Source of the DNA: Flavobacterium segetis
GTDB lineage: Bacteria; Bacteroidota; Bacteroidia; Flavobacteriales; Flavobacteriaceae
DNA: 64,000 nt
NCBI RefSeq assembly: GCF_900129575.1
Contig: NZ_FQWE01000003.1
Span: 372,001-436,000 of the forward strand
Reading direction: 5' to 3'
A program made the position numbers and the translations under genes. Positions 53,685 to 62,568 of the stretch are shown here, piece by piece. A model generated the notes under the pieces. It saw only the letters and a list, made by a program, of their open reading frames with translations. It searched no databases and was not told where the DNA came from. How positions within the stretch are numbered: position 1 is the stretch's first letter; each line of letters begins with the position of its first letter.

Positions 53685-55157
53685 TTAAATGTTAGTGATA
53701 GGAAGTGAAACCGTAAAGGTGGTGCCTATTCCAAGTTCAGTTTCAAAGGTAATAGTTCCTTTATAATTTTCGATGATGTTTTTTATAATTCCGAGTCCAA
53801 GTCCCATTCCACTAGTTTTAGTGGTGAATTTTGGTTCAAATATTCGCTCTGTATCCATTCGCTGAATACCTATTCCGTTATCAGTAACAGTAATGAGCAC
53901 GTTGTTATTTTCTTTTTTAATTCTTACGATTACTGATTTATCCTCCTGTCGTTCAGGTATAGACTGAATTGCATTTTTAGCTAAATTGGTGATGATTCTT
54001 ATCAATTGGGTTCTATCAATTATCGAAATTATCTCTGGTAATTCACTTTTACACTCCACATAGTCTTCATTAAAAATATCCATAGCAAGTTCCACAACTT
54101 CAACTACATTCAAGGTTTCATTTTGTTGTGCTGGCATTGATGCAAAATTAGAAAAAGCAGAAGCAACCGCGCTCATTGTATCAATTTGCTGAATTAAAGT
54201 TTCGGAGTAATCATTCATTTTTTGTTTTACATTTGGATCGTTTGGATCAAATTTTCGCTGAAAACTCTGGACTGTTAATCGCATTGGTGTCAGCGGATTT
54301 TTGATTTCATGCGCCACTTGCTTCGCCATTTCGCGCCAAGCCTCTTCTCGTTCGCTCTGTGCGAGTTTTAACGCACTTTTCTCTAATTCATCGACCATGG
54401 CATTGTAAGAGTTTATTAAAAGATTAATTTCCTTACTGCTGGCTTCTAATACAATTTTTTCGTTCTTTTGATTTAAACTTGTTTCGCTAAGCTTATCTGA
54501 AATAGTTTTTAATGATTTCGTAATGTAAGATGATAAAAAATAAGCTAATGCAAAAGCCATAATAAGCATAAATGAATACACTTGTCCTAATCTAATGAGA
54601 AAGCTTTTTAATTCATTTTCATAATATCCGTCATCTTCAACATAGGGTAGATTTAAAATCCCTAAAGGCTTGAATTTATCATCCTTAATTTGACTAAAAG
54701 CCGAGCGATTCTTTTTCCCATCAATTGTTTTGATATCTACGTAGCGTTTTTCGATAGAGGATCTTACCAATTTTAAAATATATTTTGGAATAGGTGGTGC
54801 AACTTTATCTACAGAAAATGATTCTTTAGATGACTTTAATAACTTTCCGTTTAAATTGTAAATATTTATTTCTACGTTGTGAATGTGCGCTAGTTCATGA
54901 ATTTTATCCTTAAAAATAAGATCTAAGTTGTCAGAAGTGAGTGGATAGGTAGTTGTGGCAAGAATATAATTGATATGTTGTTTAACGGCATTTTCATTGC
55001 GTTCTAACCTTTCTTGGTGGTAAACTTTAGCTTCGTTTTTAAATTGAATTATTGATATTGAAGCCAATATTATAGAGGCCATCAATATCAATACAATCAT
55101 GGATAGAAAAATCCTAATTCGTAATGAAAGCGTTGCTATTTTGAAGTTTTTGATCAT
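53685..55157 (-). CDS. Membrane sensor histidine kinase
   Basis: The 490-residue protein has two membrane segments (about residues 12-33 and 192-212) enclosing a periplasmic sensor region of about 160 residues. A HAMP linker follows. The phosphorylated His is in VAHEIKNPLTPMRLTVQSFQ near residue 282. ATP-binding boxes include NLAKNAIQSIPE (N), VTDNGIGIQ (G1) and GMGLGLGIIKNIIENY (G2). It resembles NtrY-type kinases. No response-regulator gene is adjacent, so the partner is elsewhere. It is followed by the crotonase gene and preceded by hemJ. Confidence 0.9.
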   Translation of the reverse strand: MIKNFKIATLSLRIRIFLSMIVLILMASIILASISIIQFKNEAKVYHQERLERNENAVKQHINYILATTTYPLTSDNLDLIFKDKIHELAHIHNVEINIYNLNGKLLKSSKESFSVDKVAPPIPKYILKLVRSSIEKRYVDIKTIDGKKNRSAFSQIKDDKFKPLGILNLPYVEDDGYYENELKSFLIRLGQVYSFMLIMAFALAYFLSSYITKSLKTISDKLSETSLNQKNEKIVLEASSKEINLLINSYNAMVDELEKSALKLAQSEREEAWREMAKQVAHEIKNPLTPMRLTVQSFQRKFDPNDPNVKQKMNDYSETLIQQIDTMSAVASAFSNFASMPAQQNETLNVVEVVELAMDIFNEDYVECKSELPEIISIIDRTQLIRIITNLAKNAIQSIPERQEDKSVIVRIKKENNNVLITVTDNGIGIQRMDTERIFEPKFTTKTSGMGLGLGIIKNIIENYKGTITFETELGIGTTFTVSLPITNI

Positions 55158-55233
55158 ATATTTTTCACAAAGACAGTAATCAAAAACGATGTTCGCAGCG
55201 ATTTATAGTGTTCTTTGTGCTCTCCTTGCGAAC

Positions 55234-55791
55234 TTAATGATTAGACTTTTTCTCTCTAATTTTCTTATAAAATTTAAACCCAAGCATTATTAAAATCGAA
55301 AATGCAAATATTCCTGCCACACCATATATCCAGTTTACCGCACTCTTTAAAATAACTAAAAACACTACTGCAAAAAGAATAATTGTAGCACCTTCATTCC
55401 ATAATCGCATGAAATTTGTAGAATATTTTACTTGGTCATTTTGTAATTGATTGAAAATTTGCTGGCATTTCCCATGATATAAATAGAGCGCAAATACAAA
55501 GCCAAGTTTAACATGCATCCATGGCATTTGTAACCAGGCTTGACCCAGATCAGTAAAAAACAACATCCAATAAGCAAAAATGCTCGCTAAAACTGCAGAA
55601 GGCCAAGTTATAATGTACCACAAGCGATACGTCATGATTTTATATTGTTTTTGTAAAATTTCTTTTTCTGGCGAAGGTTTGTCTGCTGCTTCAATTTGGT
55701 AAACAAATAATCGTACAATATAAAATAATCCTGCAAACCAAGTTATTACAAAGATGAGGTGCAGGGACTTTAAGTAATTATAATATTCCAT
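55234..55791 (-). CDS. hemJ: Protoporphyrinogen IX oxidase HemJ
   Basis: HemJ oxidises protoporphyrinogen IX to protoporphyrin IX, the step just before ferrochelatase. The 185-residue membrane protein has conserved His and Arg residues in LHLIFVITWFAGLFYIVRLF near the N-terminus and in MPWMHVKLGFVFALYLYHGK. Several hydrophobic segments lie throughout, with a basic C-terminal tail. It would be called CopD-like by some pipelines. It lies two genes from hemH (with a MATE gene between), which supports the haem assignment. Confidence 0.85.
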   Translation of the reverse strand: MEYYNYLKSLHLIFVITWFAGLFYIVRLFVYQIEAADKPSPEKEILQKQYKIMTYRLWYIITWPSAVLASIFAYWMLFFTDLGQAWLQMPWMHVKLGFVFALYLYHGKCQQIFNQLQNDQVKYSTNFMRLWNEGATIILFAVVFLVILKSAVNWIYGVAGIFAFSILIMLGFKFYKKIREKKSNH

Positions 55792-55798
55792 TTTTTGT

Positions 55799-57133
55799 CT
55801 AAATCAGTTTTGTAGTCATCTCTTTTTTTAGAAAATAACCAGTGAGTATTGTTGAAAGTACATCGGCAATTGGGAACGCAATCCACACTCCAAAAATACC
55901 TAAAAAATTTGGTAGAATTAATACTAATGGAATTAGGAAAAACCCTTGTTTGCTTAAAGTTAATAGTAATGCTTTTCGAGCTTTACCTGCTGCTTGAAAG
56001 TAAGCTGCACCAATAAGCTGAATGGCAATAATAGGTGAAGCTGCAAAAACCCAACGCAATGCTTCCGGTGTTTGCTCAATTATTAACACATCGGTAGTGA
56101 AAATGGCAGCTATAGGTTTTGCGAAAATTAAAATCACTACAAAAATAAGTGACGCTAAAATGGCTGCATATTTGATCGAAAGTTTGACCGTTTCTTTTAC
56201 TCTTTCGTAATTTTCAGCACCGTAATTATATCCTGCAATAGGCAAAAATCCTTGTGTAATACCAAGTATAGGGAACAATGCAAACATTAACATTCTGCTA
56301 ATTATTCCGTAAATGGCTACTGAGTGTTCCCCTCCATAAGTGTATAACGTATGATTTAGAATAATTGATAAAATAGCAACCACACCTTGTCTTGAAAAAG
56401 TAACAAAACTCAATGCGGAGATTTCTTTGACTATAGGAAATTGAAATTTGAAATGCTTTAGTTTAAGCTTCAATTCACTTTTAAAAACGAAAAACCAAAG
56501 TACAAATAAGAAACAAGTGAAATAAGATATGGCTGTTGCCATTGCAGCTCCTTCCATACCTAGGTTTAAATATTTTATAAAAAGAATGTCAAGTCCAATG
56601 TTGAAAAAAGCAGGAATAATCATCGCTGCCATAGCAAATTTAGGTTTGCCTTCTGCACGTATTACATTATTTCCCATCATGCACAAAGCAAGAAAAGGAA
56701 CACTAACAATTATTGGAAAAAAAAACTCTTTGGCTGGTTGCATTATGGCACCTTTAGCCCCGAATAAAATAAGCATTTCATCGCTAAAAAAAAGTCCAAT
56801 TATTACAAATATGGATGCCAATAAAAAGGTCATCATAATTTGGTTGCCAAAAGTAATTAATGCTTTCTCTTTATCACCGCTTCCTAGTGCACGAGAAAGC
56901 ACTGATCCGCCGCCCACACCAATTGCCATTCCTAATGAAGAAATTAAAAAAGTAATAGGTAAAACTACGGTTACTGCGGCAATTGCTAGCGAACCTATCC
57001 ACTGACCTACAAAGATAGTGTCGATTAAAATATTAACCGACATAAATAAGATACCAATAGAAGCTGGAACTGCTTGTTTAAATAAGAGTTTTTTAATGTC
57101 CTGAGTTCCTAACTCAGCAGCTGAAACAGCCAT
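55799..57133 (-). CDS. MATE-family multidrug/substrate exporter
   Basis: The 444-residue protein has about twelve membrane helices in two repeated halves; the N-terminal repeat includes VPASIGILFMSVNILIDTIF and GGGSVLSRALGSGDKEKALI. MATE proteins expel drugs or metabolites using a Na+ or H+ gradient. It lies 7 bp from hemJ and directly abuts hemH, so it is co-transcribed with haem genes. Export of a haem intermediate or excess porphyrin is a reasonable but untested idea. Confidence 0.88.
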   Translation of the reverse strand: MAVSAAELGTQDIKKLLFKQAVPASIGILFMSVNILIDTIFVGQWIGSLAIAAVTVVLPITFLISSLGMAIGVGGGSVLSRALGSGDKEKALITFGNQIMMTFLLASIFVIIGLFFSDEMLILFGAKGAIMQPAKEFFFPIIVSVPFLALCMMGNNVIRAEGKPKFAMAAMIIPAFFNIGLDILFIKYLNLGMEGAAMATAISYFTCFLFVLWFFVFKSELKLKLKHFKFQFPIVKEISALSFVTFSRQGVVAILSIILNHTLYTYGGEHSVAIYGIISRMLMFALFPILGITQGFLPIAGYNYGAENYERVKETVKLSIKYAAILASLIFVVILIFAKPIAAIFTTDVLIIEQTPEALRWVFAASPIIAIQLIGAAYFQAAGKARKALLLTLSKQGFFLIPLVLILPNFLGIFGVWIAFPIADVLSTILTGYFLKKEMTTKLI

Positions 57134-58189
57134 TTAGGCGGTTACGGTTTCAGTGGGTACATCAACTTTAGAAGAAACATTTGACCAATTAGTGATCCAA
57201 TTACCAACGGTTGCACACCAATCATCTCTGTCATTTAAACATGGAATAGCTAAAAATTCTTCACCACCATTTTCTTTAAATTCGTGACCGGCTTCCATAG
57301 CGATTTCTTCTAATGTTTCTAAACAATCAGATACAAATGCAGGAGTTACAACAGCAAGTTTTTTAATTCCTTTTTTAGGCATTTTATTTACTTCTACGTC
57401 AGTGTAAGGAGTTAACCACTTGTCTCCTGCTAATCGTGATTGAAAGGTTTGGCTGTACTTTCCTTCTGGAATTCCTAGCAACTTAACAACTTGCTTGGTA
57501 GTTTCATAACATTGGTGACGGTAACAAAACTCATGTGCTGGTGATGGCGTATTACAACAAGATCCATCAATTTTACAATGTGATTTAGTTATATCCGTTT
57601 TACGAATATGACGCTCAGGAATACCATGATATGAAAATAATAAATGATCATAGTCATAACCTTGTAAATGACCTTTGATAGAATCAGCAAGATTTTGCAA
57701 ATAATCAGGTTTGTTATAAAAAGCAGGAACTATTGTAAACTTCATTTCTGGGAAGTACTTTTTACGGTGCTCCTCTGCGAGTTCTAATATGGTTGTTGTA
57801 GAGGCCATAGCATGCTGGGGATACAATGGAAATAACAGCACTTCATTAACACCTTTATCATGTAATTCTTGAAGTCCAGACAATAATGATGGATTTCCAT
57901 AACGCATTGCTAAGGATACAGGGACATCAACTAATTTCTGTACTTTTTCGTGCATCCTTTTAGAAATAACTACAAGCGGAGAACCTTCATCCCACCATAT
58001 TTTTGCGTAAGCGGCGGCTGACTTTTTAGGTCTTGTTTGAAGGATTATTCCACGAACAAGCAAAGCACGTAACAAAAAAGGAACATCAATCACGTATTTG
58101 TCCATTAAGAATTCATCTAAATACGGTTTAACATCTTTGGGGGTTGGACTTTCTGGAGAACCTAAATTAACTAATAATACACCTTTCAT
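57134..58189 (-). CDS. hemH: Ferrochelatase
   Basis: HemH inserts ferrous iron into protoporphyrin IX as the final step of protohaem synthesis. With the start MKGVLLVNLGSPESP the protein has 351 residues. The catalytic His lies in LLFSYHGIPERHIRKTD, and the C-terminal Glu region in CLETLEEIAMEAGHEF. A TTG at 58213 would add eight residues but lies inside the promoter element at 58211-58218, so it is rejected. The MATE gene follows immediately and hemJ after that. Confidence 0.95.
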   Translation of the reverse strand: MKGVLLVNLGSPESPTPKDVKPYLDEFLMDKYVIDVPFLLRALLVRGIILQTRPKKSAAAYAKIWWDEGSPLVVISKRMHEKVQKLVDVPVSLAMRYGNPSLLSGLQELHDKGVNEVLLFPLYPQHAMASTTTILELAEEHRKKYFPEMKFTIVPAFYNKPDYLQNLADSIKGHLQGYDYDHLLFSYHGIPERHIRKTDITKSHCKIDGSCCNTPSPAHEFCYRHQCYETTKQVVKLLGIPEGKYSQTFQSRLAGDKWLTPYTDVEVNKMPKKGIKKLAVVTPAFVSDCLETLEEIAMEAGHEFKENGGEEFLAIPCLNDRDDWCATVGNWITNWSNVSSKVDVPTETVTA

Positions 58190-58210
58190 CTTGTCTTGTT
58201 TTTCGTTTTG

Positions 58211-58238
58211 CAAAAGTACTTAAAGTTACGTTCTGCAA
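58211..58238 (-). promoter_or_regulatory. Promoter of hemH
   Basis: Minus strand TTG (58238-58236), 17 nt, TACTTTTG (58218-58211). This gives a leader of about 15 nt before the ATG at 58189. Confidence 0.6.
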
Positions 58239-58287
58239 ATTGAGATTAACTATTTTTTATTTATTGTCTAATATGCAAAAGCAATTT

Positions 58288-59157
58288 TTATTGCGTAATA
58301 GAATTTAATGCCATCAAATATTTTTTTGGCGTTGTTGCAAATTTCTTTTTAAAAGCTGCAATAAAGTGGCTACCGGTGCTATAGCCTATTTTTAATCCTA
58401 CTTCATTTACATTATAGGATCCACTATCGAGTAGTTTTCGGGCAACATCCATTTTGTAATCAAATAGGAATCCATAAACGGTGTCTCCATAAATTTGTTT
58501 AAAACCCATTTTAAGTTTCTTCAAATTCAAACCTATTTCATCTGCTAATTCCTGCAAACCTGGTGGTTCAGCCATATTGGCTATTATAATCTCTTTAGCT
58601 TTTTTTATTTTCAAGACATTTTCTTCGTCTACTAAAAACGGACATTGTTCCGCATTAGGATCTTCATTTCGATTAAAAAATAGACTTAACAACTCATATC
58701 CTTTTCCTTTATAGTAAAGATTTTTTATTGATGGATTCAGGTTGTAATGAAACATTTGGTTTAACACAATCGCCATCGATGGGCTTATGTTACTCTCATT
58801 ATAATATTTTTTGTCTTTATTTTCTTGACTCAAAAAAGGAATATATTCAGCATCATTTGTAAACAATCCATGAAATTTTCTAACCGATACAAATATTGAT
58901 ATTAACCATGATTTAGGCGCAATTTTGACATGTAAAGGCAATTCTTTTTCTGTATTATAAAACAATAATGCCTTTTCTTCTTGCAGGTTCATGATGTACG
59001 TACCCTGATTAAAAATATAATCCGCACTACCTTTTAAACCAAAATGAAACTGTATCAGGCCTAATTGCACAGGGCGCTTAAATTCGATAACTTCATCGGT
59101 ATTGTTTTGAAAACGAATTAAAATGAAATCTTCGTCAATTTTTATTTCTTCCTCCAT
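58288..59157 (-). CDS. AraC-family transcriptional regulator
   Basis: The 289-residue protein has a C-terminal double helix-turn-helix of about 95 residues (GLQELADEIGLNLKKLKMGF, then VNEVGLKIGYSTGSHFIAAF with FKKKFATTPKKY). The N-terminal ~190 residues are of no known ligand-binding family; they contain strand-rich stretches such as SADYIFNQGTYIMNL. It is placed between hemH and hemA, divergent from hemA across a 962-bp spacer holding a large hairpin. A regulatory role in haem or iron metabolism is an inference from position only. Confidence 0.85.
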   Translation of the reverse strand: MEEEIKIDEDFILIRFQNNTDEVIEFKRPVQLGLIQFHFGLKGSADYIFNQGTYIMNLQEEKALLFYNTEKELPLHVKIAPKSWLISIFVSVRKFHGLFTNDAEYIPFLSQENKDKKYYNESNISPSMAIVLNQMFHYNLNPSIKNLYYKGKGYELLSLFFNRNEDPNAEQCPFLVDEENVLKIKKAKEIIIANMAEPPGLQELADEIGLNLKKLKMGFKQIYGDTVYGFLFDYKMDVARKLLDSGSYNVNEVGLKIGYSTGSHFIAAFKKKFATTPKKYLMALNSITQ

Positions 59158-59506
59158 TGTTTCGATGTTCTACTTTTAACTTATTGAATGAACCTTTAAA
59201 TAATTCCATGTAGTGTGCTTTTCAAAATTAAATCTTTTTGATGGTTATTTCTATAATTGGTCTGTAATTTATGTAATGTTTAATGATTGTAAGTTATTCT
59301 AAGCTAATTGTGAGCAAAATTTTTATTTTCACAACCTGTGTTTTGCGCGATTAACTTAACAATAATGTTAAGTTCATAATCAAGGTGCCATAAAGCCCGA
59401 TGTATGATTTATTATTAGTGATTTGTAACAAAATTAATTTTTACCATTATAATGCGAACGTAAAGTGTATTAACTGTAATCACGATTAATATTTAATTTC
59501 TATTTT

Positions 59507-59627
59507 AACCCGTTGGGTGTAATTAGTTTTTGATGATGATTTTTCGTCAGTATGAGTATTTTTTGCTCCGTTATACTCCATAAAAAACACTCGAACTGAC
59601 GTTTATAATAATTACGCCCAGCGGGTT
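59507..59627. repeat. 121-bp imperfect hairpin, possible miniature element or regulatory structure
   Basis: The outer arms are AACCCGTTGGGTGTAATTA (59507-59525) and TAATTACGCCCAGCGGGTT (59609-59627): 17 Watson-Crick pairs plus two G-T pairs of 19. The inner arms are 59545-59564 and 59582-59601, 20 nt each with few mismatches. The asymmetric internal loop and a 17-nt apical loop complete it. Confidence 0.75.
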
Positions 59628-60028
59628 GCTTTATAAATTTTGTTTAAAAACTAGTTTGACAAGAGTCAAATTTTCAGTTACATAAATGTTAAGTGGAGGG
59701 AAACGGCACTATTTACATTCATATTCCAAAATAATCTTAATAAATAAAAAAATTAATATGATAATTTTAAATCAATTTAAAAATATTTATTTCAAAGTAA
59801 AATGGATTATGAGGAAATATTGTCAATAAATATTTTAAATCGTTGAAGAAAATTAATTAGCTATTCTTCTATAACTTTGGTGAACTTTAAGCGATATTTT
59901 TAAATATACAAAATGGTTAATAGGAACTACCTTTATTTAGAATTAATCTACATAGGCAGTATATAAATGCTTGATAATGCTATAATATTTGCTATTATAG
60001 CTGTGCAAAGGGTGGTTTTTATTCAAAA

Positions 60029-60043
60029 TATCGCTCAGCGATA
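60029..60043. repeat. Short-loop palindrome TATCGCT-C-AGCGATA
   Basis: A perfect 7-bp inverted repeat around one base, upstream of hemA. The same palindrome with a T at the centre is at 46227-46241. Confidence 0.6.
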
Positions 60044-60061
60044 CAAAAAGCACTTACAGCG

Positions 60062-60093
60062 TTGTTTTTATAGAATAGATAACAATAATTTTG
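60062..60093 (+). promoter_or_regulatory. Promoter of hemA
   Basis: TTG (60062-60064), 21 nt, TAATTTTG (60086-60093). The leader to the ATG at 60120 would be about 20 nt. Confidence 0.6.
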
Positions 60094-60119
60094 TAGAGCT
60101 TTTTTAAGAAAAGTATAAT

Positions 60120-61376
60120 ATGGAAAAATTCAACATGTCCAAGAATAGTAGTTTTTATGCTTTAGGTTTAAGTTACAAAAAAGCAGACGCTACTATCAGA
60201 GGAAAATTTAGTTTAGACGCCAAAGCCCAATCTATTTTATTGATACAAGCTGAAGCCGAAGGTATAGAATCGCTTATTGTTACTTCTACTTGTAACCGAA
60301 CTGAAATTTACGGTTTTGCTAATCACCCTTATCAATTAATTAAATTACTCTGTGAGAATAGTAATGGTTCTGTAGAGGAATTTCAGGAAGTAGCTTATAT
60401 TTATAAAAATCAGGAAGCCATCAATCATATGTTTCATGTAGGAACAGGATTAGATAGTCAAATATTAGGTGATTTTGAAATCATTAGCCAGATCAAAAAT
60501 GCCTTTAATTTAAGTAAATCAAATGGTTTGATCAATACTTTTATGGATCGCCTAGTAAACTCGGTGATACAAGCCAGTAAAAAAATCAAAACGGATACTG
60601 AAATTTCTTCGGGTGCAACTTCTGTTTCATTTGCATCAGTTCAATATATAATTAAAAATGTTCCTGATATTACCAACAAAAATATTTTGCTTTTTGGTAC
60701 TGGAAAAATTGGTAGAAATACTTGCGAAAATTTAGTTAAGCATACTAAACATGAGCAAATTACTTTAATCAATAGAACTAAAGATAAGGCTGAAAAACTA
60801 GCTGAAAAATTAAATCTAGTTGTAAAAGATTATGCTGATTTGCAGCTTGAATTACAAAACGCAGATGTATTAGTCGTTGCTACGGGAGCGCAAAACCCAA
60901 CGGTTGATAAAGCAATACTTAATTTAAAAAAACCTTTATTAATTTTAGATTTATCAATTCCAAAAAATGTAAATGAAAACGTGACGGAAATTGAAGGAGT
61001 AACGCTTATTCACATGGATTATTTGTCTCAAATGACGGATGAAACATTAGAAAAACGAAAAAGACAAATTCCTGCAGCGGAAGCAATAATTGAAGAAATA
61101 CAAGAAGAATTTGGAGTGTGGACAAGAGGACGTAAGTTCGCACCCACAATCAATGCTCTGAAAGCAAAGTTAAACGACATTAAAATGTCAGAACTTGATT
61201 TTCAAAGTAGAAAAATTTTAAATTTTAATGAAGAGCAAGCAGAAATTATCAGCAATAGAATAATCCAAAAAATAACAACTCATTTTGCAAACCATCTTAA
61301 AGATGAAAACACAATGGTTGACGAAAGTATTGAATGGATTGAAAAAGTATTTAAAATTGAAGCAATGGTTCGGTAA
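60120..61376 (+). CDS. hemA: Glutamyl-tRNA reductase
   Basis: Reduces glutamyl-tRNA to glutamate-1-semialdehyde, the first step of C5-pathway haem synthesis. The 418-residue product has the catalytic Cys in VTSTCNRTEIYGF near residue 57. The substrate segment HVGTGLDSQILGDFEIISQI follows, then the NADPH-binding ILLFGTGKIGRN motif near residue 190. The C-terminal dimerisation helix is KRKRQIPAAEAIIEEIQEEF. An internal ATG at 60135 is possible but the longer start is kept. A terminator follows, so hemC is transcribed separately. Confidence 0.95.
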   Translation: MEKFNMSKNSSFYALGLSYKKADATIRGKFSLDAKAQSILLIQAEAEGIESLIVTSTCNRTEIYGFANHPYQLIKLLCENSNGSVEEFQEVAYIYKNQEAINHMFHVGTGLDSQILGDFEIISQIKNAFNLSKSNGLINTFMDRLVNSVIQASKKIKTDTEISSGATSVSFASVQYIIKNVPDITNKNILLFGTGKIGRNTCENLVKHTKHEQITLINRTKDKAEKLAEKLNLVVKDYADLQLELQNADVLVVATGAQNPTVDKAILNLKKPLLILDLSIPKNVNENVTEIEGVTLIHMDYLSQMTDETLEKRKRQIPAAEAIIEEIQEEFGVWTRGRKFAPTINALKAKLNDIKMSELDFQSRKILNFNEEQAEIISNRIIQKITTHFANHLKDENTMVDESIEWIEKVFKIEAMVR

Positions 61377-61412
61377 ATTGGGTTTTACTTGATTTATAAT
61401 ATAACTCACTCA

Positions 61413-61451
61413 AGCTATTATTTTCTCAGAAAACAATAGCTGTTTTTGTTT
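61413..61451 (+). terminator. Rho-independent terminator of hemA
   Basis: AGCTATT (61413-61419) pairs with AATAGCT (61435-61441), with inner TTTTCT/AGAAAA, followed by GTTTTTGTTTT. A 14-bp direct duplication GAAAGTCAGATTTT follows near 61478-61508. Confidence 0.75.
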
Positions 61452-61635
61452 TAGACCTAAGAAAACAAGCTGTGCTTTTGAAAGTCAGATTTTGAAAGTC
61501 AGATTTTGAAATTTTCAAACAATTGACCCCTTCAATATTTTTATTAAAGTAGATTTACTGTTGTAACTATTTTTAAATTGATGTTGAAAACTAATTTCTT
61601 TATTGTTAAAAAGCAGTATAGATTAAAAAATAATA

Positions 61636-62556
61636 ATGGCAGATAAAATTATACGCATTGGAACTCGTGATAGTGAACTCGCACTTTGGCAGGCTCACAC
61701 AGTAGAAAAAAAACTTAATGATTTAGGTTACAAAACTGAAATTACTGCTGTAAAATCACAAGGAGATATAATTCTAGACAAACCACTTTATGAATTAGGA
61801 ATTACAGGAATTTTTACAAAAACATTAGATATTGCCATGATAAATGGTCAAGTAGATATTGCGGTGCATTCCATGAAAGATGTTCCTACCGCTTTACCTA
61901 TAGGAATTGTACAAGCTGCAGTTTTAGAAAGAGCAAATACGCTAGATATTTTAGTTCATAAAGGAAATCTGGACTTTCTCGAGGGAGCGGGCACTATTGC
62001 AACGGGTAGTTTGCGCCGTCAAGCACAATGGCTTAATAAATACCCTACTCATAAAGTAGTCGATTTACGAGGGAATGTAAATACTAGAATGCAAAAATTG
62101 CAGGATAGCGACTGGAGCGGAGCCGTTTTTGCAGCAGCAGGACTGGAAAGAATCAATATAAAACCTTCTAATTTCATCAATTTAAACTGGATGGTTCCAG
62201 CACCAGCTCAAGGTGCTATGGTAATTGTTGCTATGGCAAATGATCCATATTGTAGAGATGCAGTATCTGAATTAAACGATATAGAAACAGAAGTTTGTAC
62301 ACATATTGAGAGACAATTTCTAAAAACATTAGAAGGAGGCTGTACCGCACCAATTGGAGCATTAGCAATATTCAAAGAAGATGAAATTGTTTTTCAAGGC
62401 GTTTTATTCTCTATTGATGGAAAAGAAAAATTAGAAGTCTATAAAATAGTTCCTTTAGGTGACTGGAAGAAATTAGGATTTAAAGCAGCTCAGGAAATTT
62501 TAGTAAATGGAGGAGTTCATCTAATGGAAGGCATTCGTAAAGATTTAAAAAAATAA
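61636..62556 (+). CDS. hemC: Porphobilinogen deaminase (hydroxymethylbilane synthase)
   Basis: Joins four porphobilinogen molecules into hydroxymethylbilane. The 306-residue product has the start IRIGTRDSELALWQAHTVE. The Arg-rich active-site segment is GSLRRQAQWLNKYP near residue 128, with VDLRGNVNTR, and the dipyrromethane-cofactor Cys is in LEGGCTAPIGA near residue 237. All are intact. It lies downstream of hemA with its own spacer and is followed, 12 bp on, by a potassium channel gene; no hemD, hemE or hemB gene is beside it in the window. Confidence 0.96.
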   Translation: MADKIIRIGTRDSELALWQAHTVEKKLNDLGYKTEITAVKSQGDIILDKPLYELGITGIFTKTLDIAMINGQVDIAVHSMKDVPTALPIGIVQAAVLERANTLDILVHKGNLDFLEGAGTIATGSLRRQAQWLNKYPTHKVVDLRGNVNTRMQKLQDSDWSGAVFAAAGLERINIKPSNFINLNWMVPAPAQGAMVIVAMANDPYCRDAVSELNDIETEVCTHIERQFLKTLEGGCTAPIGALAIFKEDEIVFQGVLFSIDGKEKLEVYKIVPLGDWKKLGFKAAQEILVNGGVHLMEGIRKDLKK

Positions 62557-62568
62557 TTTTATTTCGTT

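Larger units (their letters stand above)
59158..60119. other. Long structured spacer between the AraC gene and hemA
   Basis: About 960 bp without a credible gene. It contains a 121-bp hairpin (59507-59627) and two short palindromes, GCTATAATA-TTTGC-TATTATAGC at 59979-60001 and TATCGCT-C-AGCGATA at 60029-60043. The hemA promoter follows. The remainder is AT-rich. Confidence 0.6.
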
